Positions 13,302-21,343 of a DNA stretch of 21,343 bases are shown one piece after another. How positions within the stretch are numbered: position 1 is the stretch's first letter; every line of letters starts with the position of its first letter. The notes beneath the pieces are model-generated. The model did no database searches and was not told where the DNA came from. It saw nothing but the letters and a program-made list of their open reading frames with translations. The translations under genes and the position numbers were made by a program. Origin of the DNA: an uncultured Methanomassiliicoccus sp. (GTDB lineage Archaea; Thermoplasmatota; Thermoplasmata; Methanomassiliicoccales; Methanomassiliicoccaceae); NCBI GenBank assembly GCA_905202485.1, contig CAJKRY010000015.1, positions 1 to 21,343 on the forward strand, written 5' to 3'.

Positions 13302-14423
13302 TCAGCAGCCCCGCAAGGACTCAACAGTCTCCTTCAGAGACTTGAGAAATACATCATTCATTTCAGGCGTCTTTACACAGAAGCGGCTGTAATTCTCGCA
13401 CGGGCTGCCGAATGATGAACAGTCTCTTACTAAGATGCCCCTTTCCAGCATGGATTTCCTGAATTCGGGGCTTTTTACCCCCAGCTGGTACAGCGGACAG
13501 AAGAAGAAGTATGAATCGGTATCAGGAATAGCATAGGGAAATATCCTGCTCATTTCAGAATACATTCTGACCTTCTCAGATTCCAGAAGATCCACAGCTT
13601 TCTTCACATGCCCCTGTTCGTTTCTCATCAGCATGGCTCCTACACGCTGCTCTATGGTTCCTAAGTTCCAGGTCAAACGGCCGGCGTTCATGTACTTAAT
13701 CAGTTCTTCATTGCCGAATCCGTAGCCGATTCTCAGGCCGGGCATTGCAAAGGACTTGGTGAACGAGCGGATGATAAACAGGTTCTGATGCGAATCTATA
13801 CTGTCTACGCAAGAAACATCACTGTCTGACTTAGACAGTTCAAGAAGAGTCTCATCCAGAAACACCATGGTATTCTTCTTCTCAGCTGCCGAAACAAGCT
13901 CCAGGACATCTTTTCTGGGAGTAATCTTGCCGGTTGGGTTGTTAGGATTGCAGAAGTATATCGCTTTGGCATGATCGAGAGAATTTATGATGCTGCCGAT
14001 ATCAGGTCTAAAATCATTCTCTTCCGGCAGAGGCACATCATTTATCTCGGCGCCCATCAGCCTGCAGCCGAATCCATACTCTGAAAAAATCGGATGCGGC
14101 ATAAGCACTTTGTCGCCGGGAGAAACAAACACTTCAGGAAACAGTCTGATGATCTCGGCAGAGCCGGCGCCGACAATGACGTTGTTTAAGCCGACGTCAT
14201 ACCTTTCAGCGATGGCTTCCCTTATGATTAAAGAAGAATCATCAGGATAATTTATGAGTTCCTGAGAGGCTTTTTCAATATATTCATTCAGTCTTTCAGG
14301 GTGGCCGAGGGGATTGACATTAGAACTGTAGTCCAAAACCTTTCCTTTTCCCCAGACATCCCCGCCGTGTTTAGGACGCATCATAGCTCTTATTTGAGGA
14401 CGAACATTTTCTTTCAGATACAT
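13302..14423 (-). CDS. cobD: L-threonine-O-3-phosphate decarboxylase
   Basis: PLP enzyme of aminotransferase fold type I that makes (R)-1-aminopropan-2-ol O-2-phosphate, the linker CbiB attaches. Conserved parts are HGGDVWGKG, LDYSSNVNPLG (CobD-specific), YFCNPNNPTGKI, FLDETLLEL and the PLP-lysine motif SFTKSFAMPGLRIGYGFG, with the lysine codon at 13755-13757 (Lys223 counted from this start). CobD is distinguished from histidinol-phosphate aminotransferase by the HGG...NINPLG start and by its cobalamin neighbours. ATG 14423 is chosen because a TATA-like TATCAATAA lies about 28 bases upstream. TTG 14495 in the same frame would add 24 unconserved residues, and ATG 14384 is also possible. First gene of the five-gene minus-strand operon. 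Confidence 0.9.
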   Translation of the reverse strand: MYLKENVRPQIRAMMRPKHGGDVWGKGKVLDYSSNVNPLGHPERLNEYIEKASQELINYPDDSSLIIREAIAERYDVGLNNVIVGAGSAEIIRLFPEVFVSPGDKVLMPHPIFSEYGFGCRLMGAEINDVPLPEENDFRPDIGSIINSLDHAKAIYFCNPNNPTGKITPRKDVLELVSAAEKKNTMVFLDETLLELSKSDSDVSCVDSIDSHQNLFIIRSFTKSFAMPGLRIGYGFGNEELIKYMNAGRLTWNLGTIEQRVGAMLMRNEQGHVKKAVDLLESEKVRMYSEMSRIFPYAIPDTDSYFFFCPLYQLGVKSPEFRKSMLERGILVRDCSSFGSPCENYSRFCVKTPEMNDVFLKSLKETVESLRGC

Positions 14424-14541
14424 GCCATTGCCGCCGTTGTGAGAGCAGGTTATTGATACTGATGATATCTCCAATCTGTCTATTGAGCGGGCCAATACAT
14501 TTTATCATTAATAACTAGTTGTCTCCATTCCGACAAAATAG

Positions 14542-14579
14542 AGGATGCGTGTCATCCTAAAAGGATAAGCCTTAAGTAT
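14542..14579 (+). promoter_or_regulatory. carA promoter region: TATA-like box with overlapping dyads
   Basis: TTAAGTAT (14572-14579) lies 26 to 33 bases before the carA ATG, the spacing expected of an archaeal TATA box for a leaderless transcript. Just upstream, AGGAT (14542-14546), ATCCT (14554-14558) and AGGAT (14562-14566) form two overlapping dyads that share the middle element. These look like operator half-sites. Function inferred. Confidence 0.4.
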
Positions 14580-14604
14580 CGTACCAGTATACTCCAGTCT
14601 TCTG

Positions 14605-15684
14605 ATGGCACGGTGCTTCCTCATCCTTGAAAACGGGACAATCGCAGAGGGCACTGGCTTTGGTTTTGAAAAGACCATCTTTGGAGAGGTCGTATTCAAT
14701 ACTGGAATGTCCGGCTATCAAGAGAGCTTGACAGACCCGTCGTACAAAGGCCAGATACTAGTGATGTCCCACCCATTGATTGGAGATTATGGTATTAATC
14801 CAAGATACTCAGAGTCAGATTCAGTACAGGTAGCGGGTTATGTAGTACGCGAAGCGTGCAAAGACCCTTCCAAAATGTACGGCGGAAAATCTCTGGATGA
14901 GTATCTTAAAGAAAATCAAGTTCCAGGTATCAGCGAAATCGATACCAGATCTATTATTCTTGACATCCGTTCGCGCGGAGTTCTTAAAGGCGCCATAACT
15001 TTTGACGATGACCCTGAGAAAATTCTGGATGAAGTTTGCAAGATGCCTGCATATGCCGGCAAAAACTGGGTGGGAGAAGTAAGTACAAAAGAGGTCGTGC
15101 GTTATGAAAACAAAGGCGCCAAAAAACTAGCGCTGATTGACTGCGGTGTAAAAGGCAGCATTCTTTCTGAGCTGAAGAAGAGATTTGAAGTCATAATGGT
15201 GCCCTACAATGTCGACAAATCATTCTTCAGGAATGAAGAGATTGACGGCGTCTTCTTGTCAAACGGTCCTGGAGACCCGGCTCATCCGGCAATTCAGGAA
15301 ACCACAATTCAGACAGTCAAGGCCATCAGGGATGATTATCCGATTATGGGAATCTGTTATGGAACCCAGCTTCTAGCAAGGGCCTTTGGGGGCACTACTT
15401 ACAAAATGAAGTTTGGGCACCGCGGCTCAAACCAGCCGATAAAGCACAATGGAAAGGTCTACATTACTTCTCAGAATCATGGTTATGCAGTTGATGAAGA
15501 GTCGCTGGAAGATACTGGTTTTGTGGCAGACCACATCAACGTCAATGACGGAACTGTCGAAGGAATAACTCATAAGGAACTGCCGGTTTTTGCTGTGCAG
15601 TATCACCCGGAAGCATCTGCAGGACCGCATGACACGATGTTTCTCTTTGACGAATTCAAGAAGAAGCTGGAGGAATCCCGATGA
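14605..15684 (+). CDS. carA: Carbamoyl-phosphate synthase small subunit (glutaminase)
   Basis: Releases ammonia from glutamine and channels it to CarB for carbamoyl phosphate, used in pyrimidine and arginine synthesis. The 359-residue sequence has the N-terminal CarA domain (ILENGTIAEGTGFGFEKTIF, then EVVFNTGMSGYQESLTDPSY) and a class I glutamine amidotransferase domain from about residue 175. Cys251 in MGICYGTQLLARAFGG is the nucleophile, and His334 with Glu336 in YHPEAS complete the triad. The usual GHQ after the cysteine reads GTQ, a small departure that does not touch the triad. ATG 14605 fits family length and the TATA spacing. Its stop overlaps carB as ATGA, and it is divergent from cobD. 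Confidence 0.95.
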   Translation: MARCFLILENGTIAEGTGFGFEKTIFGEVVFNTGMSGYQESLTDPSYKGQILVMSHPLIGDYGINPRYSESDSVQVAGYVVREACKDPSKMYGGKSLDEYLKENQVPGISEIDTRSIILDIRSRGVLKGAITFDDDPEKILDEVCKMPAYAGKNWVGEVSTKEVVRYENKGAKKLALIDCGVKGSILSELKKRFEVIMVPYNVDKSFFRNEEIDGVFLSNGPGDPAHPAIQETTIQTVKAIRDDYPIMGICYGTQLLARAFGGTTYKMKFGHRGSNQPIKHNGKVYITSQNHGYAVDEESLEDTGFVADHINVNDGTVEGITHKELPVFAVQYHPEASAGPHDTMFLFDEFKKKLEESR

Positions 15685-18600
15685 AACGCACAGATCTTAA
15701 GAAAATTTTAGTAATCGGCTCAGGCCCGATCGTGATCGGCCAGGCAGCCGAGTTTGACTTCTCGGGAACACAGGCCTGCCGTTCATTGAGGGAAGAGGGT
15801 TACAAAACAGTTCTGGTGAATTCTAATCCAGCTACTATTCAGACTGATATGGACACAGCCGATGTTGTTTACATCGAGCCTCTTTCAGCCGAGACAGTCG
15901 CCAAGATTGCAGAAAAGGAACATGTTGACGGTATCCTCTCTGGTATGGGAGGGCAGACTGCGCTGAACATCTGTTCCGAACTGGCGGAAAATGGCACACT
16001 GGAAAGACTGGGAATCCAGCTTCTGGGAACACAGCCGGAAGCTATTGCCTGGTCTGAAGACCGTGAGCTGTTCAGGGAAATTATGCTCAAGATCGGTGAG
16101 CCGATCCCTAAAAGCAAGACTGTCTGCAGCATTGAGGAAGCCAAGGAAGCCGCAAGAGAACTGGGAAAGTATCCTGTTCTGATCAGACCTGCATATACTC
16201 TTGGAGGTACAGGAGGCGGAATCGCTCACAATGAGGAAGAGCTGGAAACTATTGCCGGCCGCGGTTTGATTTATTCACGTATCCACCAGGTGCTGATTGA
16301 AGAAAGTGTACTGGGATGGAAGGAATTCGAGTACGAAGTAATGCGTGATGCCAATGATAACTGCATCATCATCTGCAACATGGAAAACTTCGATGCTATG
16401 GGTATTCACACCGGTGAAAGCATTGTCGTTGCTCCTGTGCAGACTTTAAGCGACGAAGACCACCAGCGTCTCAGAAATGCAACTATTAAGATCATCAGGG
16501 CTCTGGAGATTGAAGGCGGCTGCAACATTCAGTTTGCTTTCGACCCGGCAACAAGAGAGTATCGTGTAATTGAGGTAAACCCAAGAGTTTCAAGATCATC
16601 CGCTCTAGCTTCCAAAGCCACTGGGTATCCGATTGCCAGGGTTGCAACGAAGATTGCGGTCGGTTACACTCTGGATGAAATTCCAAACAGAATCACCGGC
16701 AAGACTTACGCTGCTTTTGAACCTTCAATCGATTATGTAGTCATCAAGGTCCCTCGCTGGCCGTTTGACAAGTTCCGCACTGTAGACAGAACTCTGGGAA
16801 CGCAGATGAAGTCTACTGGAGAGGTAATGGCTATCGGCAGGACTATTGAAGAAGGACTGCTGAAAGCTTTGAGATCTCTGGAAATTGACAAGGCATATCT
16901 TGATCCAGGCAGCTGGACCGACGAACAGCTGGAAGAGGAGCTGAAGGTAGCTACCGATCAGAGGCTGTGGGCCATCGCCGATGCAGTGCGTCGCGGTATG
17001 GATGTCAATAAGATCGCAGATCTTACAAAATGGGACGTTTACTTTGTTAGCAAAGTCAAGAATATTATTGAAATGGAAAACGAGCTGAAAACAGGTCTCA
17101 GCGATGATCTTCTCAAGCGTGCAAAGAAAATTGGCTTTTCCGACGAAGTCATTGCTGAACTTACATCATCAGCAGAAGAAGAAATCAGGAATATGAGAAA
17201 ATCAAAAGGCCTGATTCCGACTTACAAGATGGTAGACACCTGCGCTGCTGAATTTGAAGCCGAGACTCCTTATTTCTATTCAACGTATGAAACTGTCAAT
17301 GAGGCAGTTCCTACCAGCAATAAAAAAGTCATTATTGTTGGTGCAGGACCGATCAGGATCGGCCAGGGTATTGAATTTGACTATGCCTGCGTACACGGCG
17401 TGATGGCTCTTCAGGAAGAAGGCGTCGAGGCAATCATCATCAACAACAACCCCGAGACTGTTTCTACCGACTATGATATTTCTGACCGTCTGTACTTTGA
17501 ACCTTTGACTCTGGAAGATGTTCTGAATATTGTTGAGAATGAAAATGCAGACGGCATCATCCTGCAGTTCGGCGGACAGACAGCCATCAATCTGGCAATG
17601 TCTCTTCAGAACGCTCTTAAAGGAAAGAAGACTAAGATTCTCGGAACTTCTCCAAACGATGTCGATGTGGCAGAAGACAGAAAGTTATTCTCTGCCCTGA
17701 TGGACAAACTGGGAATTTTACAGCCGAAGTCCGGCACTGGATATTCCTTTGAAGATGTACGCGCTCTTGCTTCAGAGATCGGCTATCCCGTTCTCGTCAG
17801 ACCTTCCTACGTTATCGGTGGAAGGGCGATGGAAATAGTCTACAATGAAAATGAACTGAGAACTTATATGGAGTCGGCAGTGAAGGCTTCCAAAGCCCAC
17901 CCGATCTTGGTAGATAAGTACCTCTCACATGCAGTTGAAATTGATGTGGATGTGGTGTCAGACGGCAAAGACATCTTCATCGGCGGAATTCTTGAACACA
18001 TTGAGGAAGCAGGAGTTCACTCCGGAGACGCCACAATGTCTCTGCCGCCTCAGACAATGTCTCCGGCAATAATCGCTAAGATTGAAGAGATCGCCATGAA
18101 AGTTGCCAAGGCTCTGAACATCATTGGTCTGCTCAATCTGCAGCTGGCTGTCAAAAACGGCGAAGTATACATGATTGAGGCAAATCCGCGTGCTTCGAGG
18201 ACAGTTCCCTTAGTGTCCAAAGCCATCGGCGTCCCCTTAGCTAAGATTACAACCAAAGTCATGCTCGGCCGCAGCCTGAAAGAACTCGGTTATGTCGGTT
18301 CTGCAGATCATAAAAATGTGGTAGTCAAGTCTTCAGTGTTCCCGTTCCTGAAACTTCCGGGAGTTGATTCGATCCTGGGTCCGGAAATGAAGTCCACCGG
18401 AGAAGTCATGGGTATCGCTCCGACGTTTGATGAGTCCTGTTACAAAGCTTTGGTCTCTTCAGGCATGAACCTTCCGTCTTCAGGCGGCGTCTATATTACT
18501 GTCAATGACAACGATAAGCCGGAAGTTCTTGCTATTGCCAAAGATCTGTCTGCAATGGGATTTGAGATTTATGCAACCAAAGGCACATCGACGTATCTGA

Positions 18601-18893
18601 GAGAGCACGGGCTGCAGACAACTACAGCTTACACAATATCTCAGAACATGGATCCTGATGCTCTCGGCCTGATGCGCGGCGGTAAGATTCAGCTGATCAT
18701 CAATACACCGACAGAGAGTTCCGGAGCAAGAAGGGACGGGTATATGATGCGCCGTCTGGCTGTGGAGCTTGAGATTCCATTCCTGACGACAGTGCAGGCC
18801 GCCCGTGCTACTGTAATGGCAATGAAACGCGCCGCAGCAGGTCCTCTTGACGTCATCGATCTGAGGACATACTGCGGATTAAATAAAAACTGA
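15681..18893 (+). CDS. carB: Carbamoyl-phosphate synthase large subunit
   Basis: Makes carbamoyl phosphate from bicarbonate, ammonia and two ATP. At 1070 residues it is full length. It has two homologous ATP-grasp halves, the first opening with KILVIGSGPIVIGQAAEFDF and the second at about residue 555 with KKVIIVGAGPIRIGQGIEFD. Both contain the NPE/NPA loop (NSNPATIQTDMDTAD and NNNPETVSTDYDISD) and the EVNPR/EANPR metal-binding motif. The C-terminal 140 residues (YITVNDNDKPEVLAIAKDLS onward) form the MGS-like allosteric domain. The start is ATG overlapping the carA stop, with GGAGG seven bases before it, so the subunits are translationally coupled. A terminator-like hairpin follows 12 bases after the stop. 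Confidence 0.97.
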   Translation: MKRTDLKKILVIGSGPIVIGQAAEFDFSGTQACRSLREEGYKTVLVNSNPATIQTDMDTADVVYIEPLSAETVAKIAEKEHVDGILSGMGGQTALNICSELAENGTLERLGIQLLGTQPEAIAWSEDRELFREIMLKIGEPIPKSKTVCSIEEAKEAARELGKYPVLIRPAYTLGGTGGGIAHNEEELETIAGRGLIYSRIHQVLIEESVLGWKEFEYEVMRDANDNCIIICNMENFDAMGIHTGESIVVAPVQTLSDEDHQRLRNATIKIIRALEIEGGCNIQFAFDPATREYRVIEVNPRVSRSSALASKATGYPIARVATKIAVGYTLDEIPNRITGKTYAAFEPSIDYVVIKVPRWPFDKFRTVDRTLGTQMKSTGEVMAIGRTIEEGLLKALRSLEIDKAYLDPGSWTDEQLEEELKVATDQRLWAIADAVRRGMDVNKIADLTKWDVYFVSKVKNIIEMENELKTGLSDDLLKRAKKIGFSDEVIAELTSSAEEEIRNMRKSKGLIPTYKMVDTCAAEFEAETPYFYSTYETVNEAVPTSNKKVIIVGAGPIRIGQGIEFDYACVHGVMALQEEGVEAIIINNNPETVSTDYDISDRLYFEPLTLEDVLNIVENENADGIILQFGGQTAINLAMSLQNALKGKKTKILGTSPNDVDVAEDRKLFSALMDKLGILQPKSGTGYSFEDVRALASEIGYPVLVRPSYVIGGRAMEIVYNENELRTYMESAVKASKAHPILVDKYLSHAVEIDVDVVSDGKDIFIGGILEHIEEAGVHSGDATMSLPPQTMSPAIIAKIEEIAMKVAKALNIIGLLNLQLAVKNGEVYMIEANPRASRTVPLVSKAIGVPLAKITTKVMLGRSLKELGYVGSADHKNVVVKSSVFPFLKLPGVDSILGPEMKSTGEVMGIAPTFDESCYKALVSSGMNLPSSGGVYITVNDNDKPEVLAIAKDLSAMGFEIYATKGTSTYLREHGLQTTTAYTISQNMDPDALGLMRGGKIQLIINTPTESSGARRDGYMMRRLAVELEIPFLTTVQAARATVMAMKRAAAGPLDVIDLRTYCGLNKN

Positions 18894-18904
18894 TTATAAT
18901 CTAA

Positions 18905-18942
18905 ACCCTGCACATGTGCTGCAGGGTAAATGTTTCTTTTAT
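18905..18942 (+). terminator. Terminator-like hairpin after carB
   Basis: ACCCTGCA (18905-18912) and TGCAGGGT (18920-18927) form a perfect 8-bp stem with a 7-base loop, followed by a T-rich tract (TGTTTCTTTTAT). It lies 12 bases after the carB stop and marks the end of the carAB unit. Confidence 0.6.
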
Positions 18943-18975
18943 ATTCTTAATCAGTTTGAATGATTTAGTTATGTT

Positions 18976-18987
18976 ATTTTTATAAAC
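18976..18987 (+). promoter_or_regulatory. TATA-like box of the 350-residue gene
   Basis: TTTTTATAAAC at about 18977-18987 lies some 35 to 45 bases before ATG 19021. It is compatible with an archaeal TATA box and a leader of about ten bases, and supports the early start over ATG 19054. No ribosome site is visible. Confidence 0.4.
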
Positions 18988-19020
18988 AAATTCTGTTGAT
19001 GGAATATTCTGCTAAGCTTT

Positions 19021-20073
19021 ATGATGCGTATTCTGATGAGTATACGGCGTTATATGAGTCATGTCTACATAGCATCACCACTGCCTCTGCCGCTTAGAGC
19101 AACACTGACTGATCCAGATATTAATGATGGAGAACCATTCGAATATGGTCCTTGCAAAGACTTGTCTGATCGGTTCAGAATATATTTGATGAGCGGAGAA
19201 TACATTGATGGAGAAAGTCAACCAGAATATGATGCACTGGCCAATTTACCAAAGATTCTTCCACGGTACATCTATCTGTATGAAGACATGACAGGATTTC
19301 ATCTTACACAAGGCGACATTTATGAATCTGAAAAATTGGAGATGAAAAAAGTCAGAGCATATATCAGACACGTAGTAGAAACAATGGGTGAATGCTGTCT
19401 GGTATATCAGTATCTGCCAATCATGCTGATGTGTGTGGAAGAGAATCGTACGATTACCATGTGTGTTGACGATCTGGATCTTAATGTTGATGAATTTGAG
19501 CTATACTGTCCAATGATCTATCGATTTGTCAGCAGAGATGCTGCTCCTTCATTAAGCGAAGTAGAAAAGTTTCCCCGGTATAAGTGGGGTGATTTTCCCT
19601 GCTGCGTAACTTTACTGGGCTGCAATGAGGAACTTCCAGAAGGCTTCTCTAAAGAGCACGGTTTAGAATTTCCAGGAGGAGTGAGCACCCCTTACTTTGG
19701 ACAGCATAAGCTAGAGCCGGATCAGGAGCAGATGGGTCTGGATGATCGGTATGCTGAATATGTCAACAGTCTCTCAGATCTGCCAAGCATACTTCCGCCT
19801 AATCTCTACATATCAGGGTTGAATCCTTCATTTTACCCATACGGGAACAGCGGAGATATGGAAAAGAGAAGAAGTTATGTGAAAAAGCTCCTCGTTTATC
19901 TTCAGGACATTGTGGATATGCAGGGAGAGGTATGGTACATTAGGCAGTGGCAGCCTGGTAAAGTTGCTAAAGCTGAATCAGTTGAGATAAGAACAATGAA
20001 AGTAAGCGACTTAGATGTCAGCGGAGATGAATTTGAGTTTGAATTATGCGTTCTTTATCATTTCGTGAATTGA
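19021..20073 (+). CDS. Unrecognised protein with two tandem copies of one domain
   Basis: I do not recognise a known family. The 350-residue protein is an internal duplication. Residues about 14-160 and 182-350 share the same layout, with matching blocks NLPKILPRYIYL/DLPSILPPNLYI, KKVRAYIRHVVETMGECCLV/KKLLVYLQDIVDMQGEVWYI and VDDLDLNVDEFEL/VSDLDVSGDEFEFEL followed by (I/L)Y(R/H)FV. A linker rich in proline and glycine joins them. There is no signal peptide and no membrane segment. The protein is acidic and probably cytoplasmic. The shared (D)LD-DEFE motif could bind a metal or a partner, but no catalytic motif is evident. It stands alone between carB and a convergent pair. Start ATG 19021 or 19024, or 19054, which begins just before the first repeat. 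Confidence 0.7.
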   Translation: MMRILMSIRRYMSHVYIASPLPLPLRATLTDPDINDGEPFEYGPCKDLSDRFRIYLMSGEYIDGESQPEYDALANLPKILPRYIYLYEDMTGFHLTQGDIYESEKLEMKKVRAYIRHVVETMGECCLVYQYLPIMLMCVEENRTITMCVDDLDLNVDEFELYCPMIYRFVSRDAAPSLSEVEKFPRYKWGDFPCCVTLLGCNEELPEGFSKEHGLEFPGGVSTPYFGQHKLEPDQEQMGLDDRYAEYVNSLSDLPSILPPNLYISGLNPSFYPYGNSGDMEKRRSYVKKLLVYLQDIVDMQGEVWYIRQWQPGKVAKAESVEIRTMKVSDLDVSGDEFEFELCVLYHFVN

Positions 20074-20117
20074 GCAGACAACAATGAATCGCTGGCATCC
20101 TCATTTCTTTTTGGTAT

Positions 20118-20462
20118 TCATCTTACCGGCGTGTAGCTGACTTCTGATTTTTCATCAGTGGCTTCGACCTTAAATATCACAGGCCTCAGGCCGTCATTGC
20201 AGCTGCAGATAGCGACTCCCGGAATCTTTACCCAGTCACCGTAGTAAAATAGATCTTTTTCTGCTCCGTGTGCCAGAGCGAAAACGTATTGGTAAATTGC
20301 TTTCCATGCTTCATCGCAGAAACTTTCAGGCTTTGCATAATCTGCATAGAAAATCTGCCCGGATTTCATCATCGGGCATTCTGTCAGACCTTCTGCTCCA
20401 TATTCAGAAGCGAGTTCTTTGTCCAGCGTGGTTTTTAGAACTGTTATCTTTACTTTATTCAT
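20118..20462 (-). CDS. TIGR04076 family protein
   Basis: A 114-residue protein matching the TIGR04076 pattern: an N-terminal strand KVKITVLKTTLDKELASEYG, then CPMMKSGQIFYADYAKPESF, CDEAWKAIYQYVFALAHGAE and the C-terminal CNDGLRPVIFKVEA. Members are small proteins of anaerobic bacteria and archaea with conserved cysteines (here C29, C49, C86 or C88). Their function is not established, but redox or metal roles have been guessed from the cysteines. ATG has an AGAGG site seven bases away and lies 29 bp after the ACT-domain regulator gene, so the two are likely one transcription unit. It converges on the duplicated-domain gene, with 44 bp between stops. Confidence 0.8.
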   Translation of the reverse strand: MNKVKITVLKTTLDKELASEYGAEGLTECPMMKSGQIFYADYAKPESFCDEAWKAIYQYVFALAHGAEKDLFYYGDWVKIPGVAICSCNDGLRPVIFKVEATDEKSEVSYTPVR

Positions 20463-20491
20463 CTGCAGCCTCTTTGAATTTAATCGGTCAA

Positions 20492-20992
20492 TCAGTGGAT
20501 TGTCAGGCTTTTGACTCCTTTGCAGTCCATGAGTGCAGGAATGATCTTAGATGGCACAGGCTCATCTGTAATGACATACAGCTTTGGAGATTCAGTCAGG
20601 TCCGGATCATCTACCATGGCCTGCCTTATGCTGATGCCGGTTTCTGCTATAATGGATGCTACAGATGCCAGAATTCCAGGCTCATTAGCATCTGAAGGAA
20701 CGATTTCAATGCAGCCCCAGCCCATTACGGAAGCAACATCTTTCAGCATGGTTGTCGGCAGTATTGAAGAAAATATCTTATTGAGCTCATCGTCCTGTTC
20801 AATGGTTTCAATTGCAGTCCGTACAATTCTTCTGTCCACATCTACAACACGGGCAATCGCTGTGTCTGCGATCTCAACTTCCCCGCTGTATACTCTGCCG
20901 TTTCTTATGCACATGCCGTTAGACAGCAGCAGTTTGACAACTTTTAGCTGAGACGGGTATCTCATGAAATGTTTAATTACAGCTGGATGCAC
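20492..20992 (-). CDS. Archaeal ACT-domain regulator of amino acid metabolism (COG2150/UCP004897 type)
   Basis: A 166-residue protein. Residues 1-70 are a winged-helix-like region (YPSQLKVVKLLLSNGMCIRN, then EIADTAIARVVDVDRRIVRT). Residues about 92-166 are an ACT domain (GCIEIVPSDANEPGILASVA, then SIIAETGISIRQAMVDDPDL and KLYVITDEPVPSKIIPALMD). Archaeal relatives are annotated as regulators of amino acid metabolism that sense small ligands through ACT, mostly without experimental proof. GTG 20992 is preferred because relatives carry a similar N-terminal extension before YPSQ. ATG 20965 is the alternative. First gene of the pair with TIGR04076. Confidence 0.85.
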   Translation of the reverse strand: MHPAVIKHFMRYPSQLKVVKLLLSNGMCIRNGRVYSGEVEIADTAIARVVDVDRRIVRTAIETIEQDDELNKIFSSILPTTMLKDVASVMGWGCIEIVPSDANEPGILASVASIIAETGISIRQAMVDDPDLTESPKLYVITDEPVPSKIIPALMDCKGVKSLTIH

Positions 20993-21343
20993 GAACCAGT
21001 ATTCTTATTCAATGCTATAGAGTTTTTGTTATTTTGAGATGGCAGTCTTTGACTTAGAGATATTGCATCTATCCAGCAGTGCAGTCAAAACTAAACATTC
21101 TACTGATGCTTAAAAAATAGTCAAATTTCAATAACGATGCTTGTGTATTGTATTGAATTACATACCAAGAATTAATCTTATAATCAATCACAAATGCATA
21201 CCCAGATCATCTTTATCCTTACTTAGAATCCTAGTGGCATCCATATATATTGTTTTATTATTCCTACAAGATTGTTATGTGTCTGGACGTCAGCATATAG
21301 ACCTCTGCGATATTTTTGACATTGCTATCAGTCAGCTGAAGCT
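20993..21343. other. AT-rich intergenic region at the window end
   Basis: No complete gene, RNA gene or strong repeat is visible. It should contain the promoter of the ACT-domain regulator: an AT-rich GAATAAGAATA lies within 20 bases of the GTG start. Its last 80 bases may be the tail of a minus-strand gene, listed separately. Confidence 0.4.
21264..21343 (-). CDS. Possible 3' end of a minus-strand gene (partial)
   Basis: Read from the window edge on the minus strand, one frame gives LQLTDSNVKNIAEVYMLTSR then HITIL before TAG at 21264-21266. The residues look like protein rather than random translation, but 25 residues cannot be identified. It could be chance. Confidence 0.22.
   Translation of the reverse strand, partial: LQLTDSNVKNIAEVYMLTSRHITIL

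Noticed and set aside
13302..14423. Histidinol-phosphate aminotransferase (hisC) instead of cobD
   Set aside because: The HGG start, SSNVNPLG motif and five cobalamin neighbours favour CobD.
15869..16229. Minus-strand frames inside carB
   Set aside because: They are shadows of a strongly conserved plus-strand gene.
20993..21343. A tRNA or other stable RNA gene in the AT-rich tail
   Set aside because: No cloverleaf arms or T-loop sequence could be found by eye on either strand.

Overview
The window reads as two, possibly three, pieces of different ancestry. Positions 1 to about 1.7 kb are visibly GC-rich and carry bacterial genes: anhydro-N-acetylmuramic acid kinase (peptidoglycan recycling) and a GNAT acetyltransferase, in the style of a high-GC gut Clostridia/Oscillospirales genome. 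Positions 1.9 to 4.1 kb look like a decayed remnant of a Firmicutes integrative element: a DUF3795 gene with a frameshift, a helix-turn-helix regulator that has lost its DNA-binding domain and gained a stop codon, a small intact hypothetical gene, and about 650 bp of dense GC-rich hairpins resembling a transfer-origin or element-backbone region. From 7.4 kb to the end the genes are archaeal in type, probably from a euryarchaeon. A host-associated methanogen such as a Methanomassiliicoccales member would fit, but that is inference.

Between them (4.26 to 7.03 kb, minus strand) lies a three-gene operon: a TetR-family regulator with a 14-bp near-perfect dyad just upstream of its start, a DUF1266 protein with a long charged N-terminal region, and a GAD-like/DUF1851 (Tdi1-type immunity) protein with an extra C-terminal region. 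Its origin cannot be settled from sequence alone. The intergenic stretch at 7.03 to 7.46 kb carries nested and crossing inverted repeats that could fold as a structured RNA or be a recombination site.

The archaeal part has three blocks. (1) Late cobalamin biosynthesis and salvage (7.4 to 14.5 kb): a diverged ApgM-family protein and cobT on the plus strand converge on a minus-strand operon cobD-cbiB-cbiZ/cobZ-cobS-cobY. Together these supply the aminopropanol phosphate, attach it, activate cobinamide phosphate with GTP, activate the lower-ligand base, join the two halves, remove the phosphate, and recycle scavenged cobinamides. CobY in place of CobU, the archaeal-type CobT, and CbiZ with a CobZ-like domain are archaeal hallmarks. 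(2) carA-carB (14.6 to 18.9 kb), divergent from cobD, making carbamoyl phosphate for pyrimidines and arginine. (3) An unrecognised 350-residue protein built of two diverged copies of one domain, then a convergent minus-strand pair: an archaeal ACT-domain regulator (UCP004897/COG2150 type) and a TIGR04076 protein.

The first genes of several archaeal units (carA, the 350-residue protein, possibly cobD) have TATA-like boxes about 25 to 45 bases before the start, compatible with leaderless or short-leader transcripts. Genes inside the operons use Shine-Dalgarno sites and ATGA-type overlaps. The bacterial-to-archaeal change within one window must be explained either by horizontal transfer or by a chimeric assembly, and this is the first thing a reader should check.
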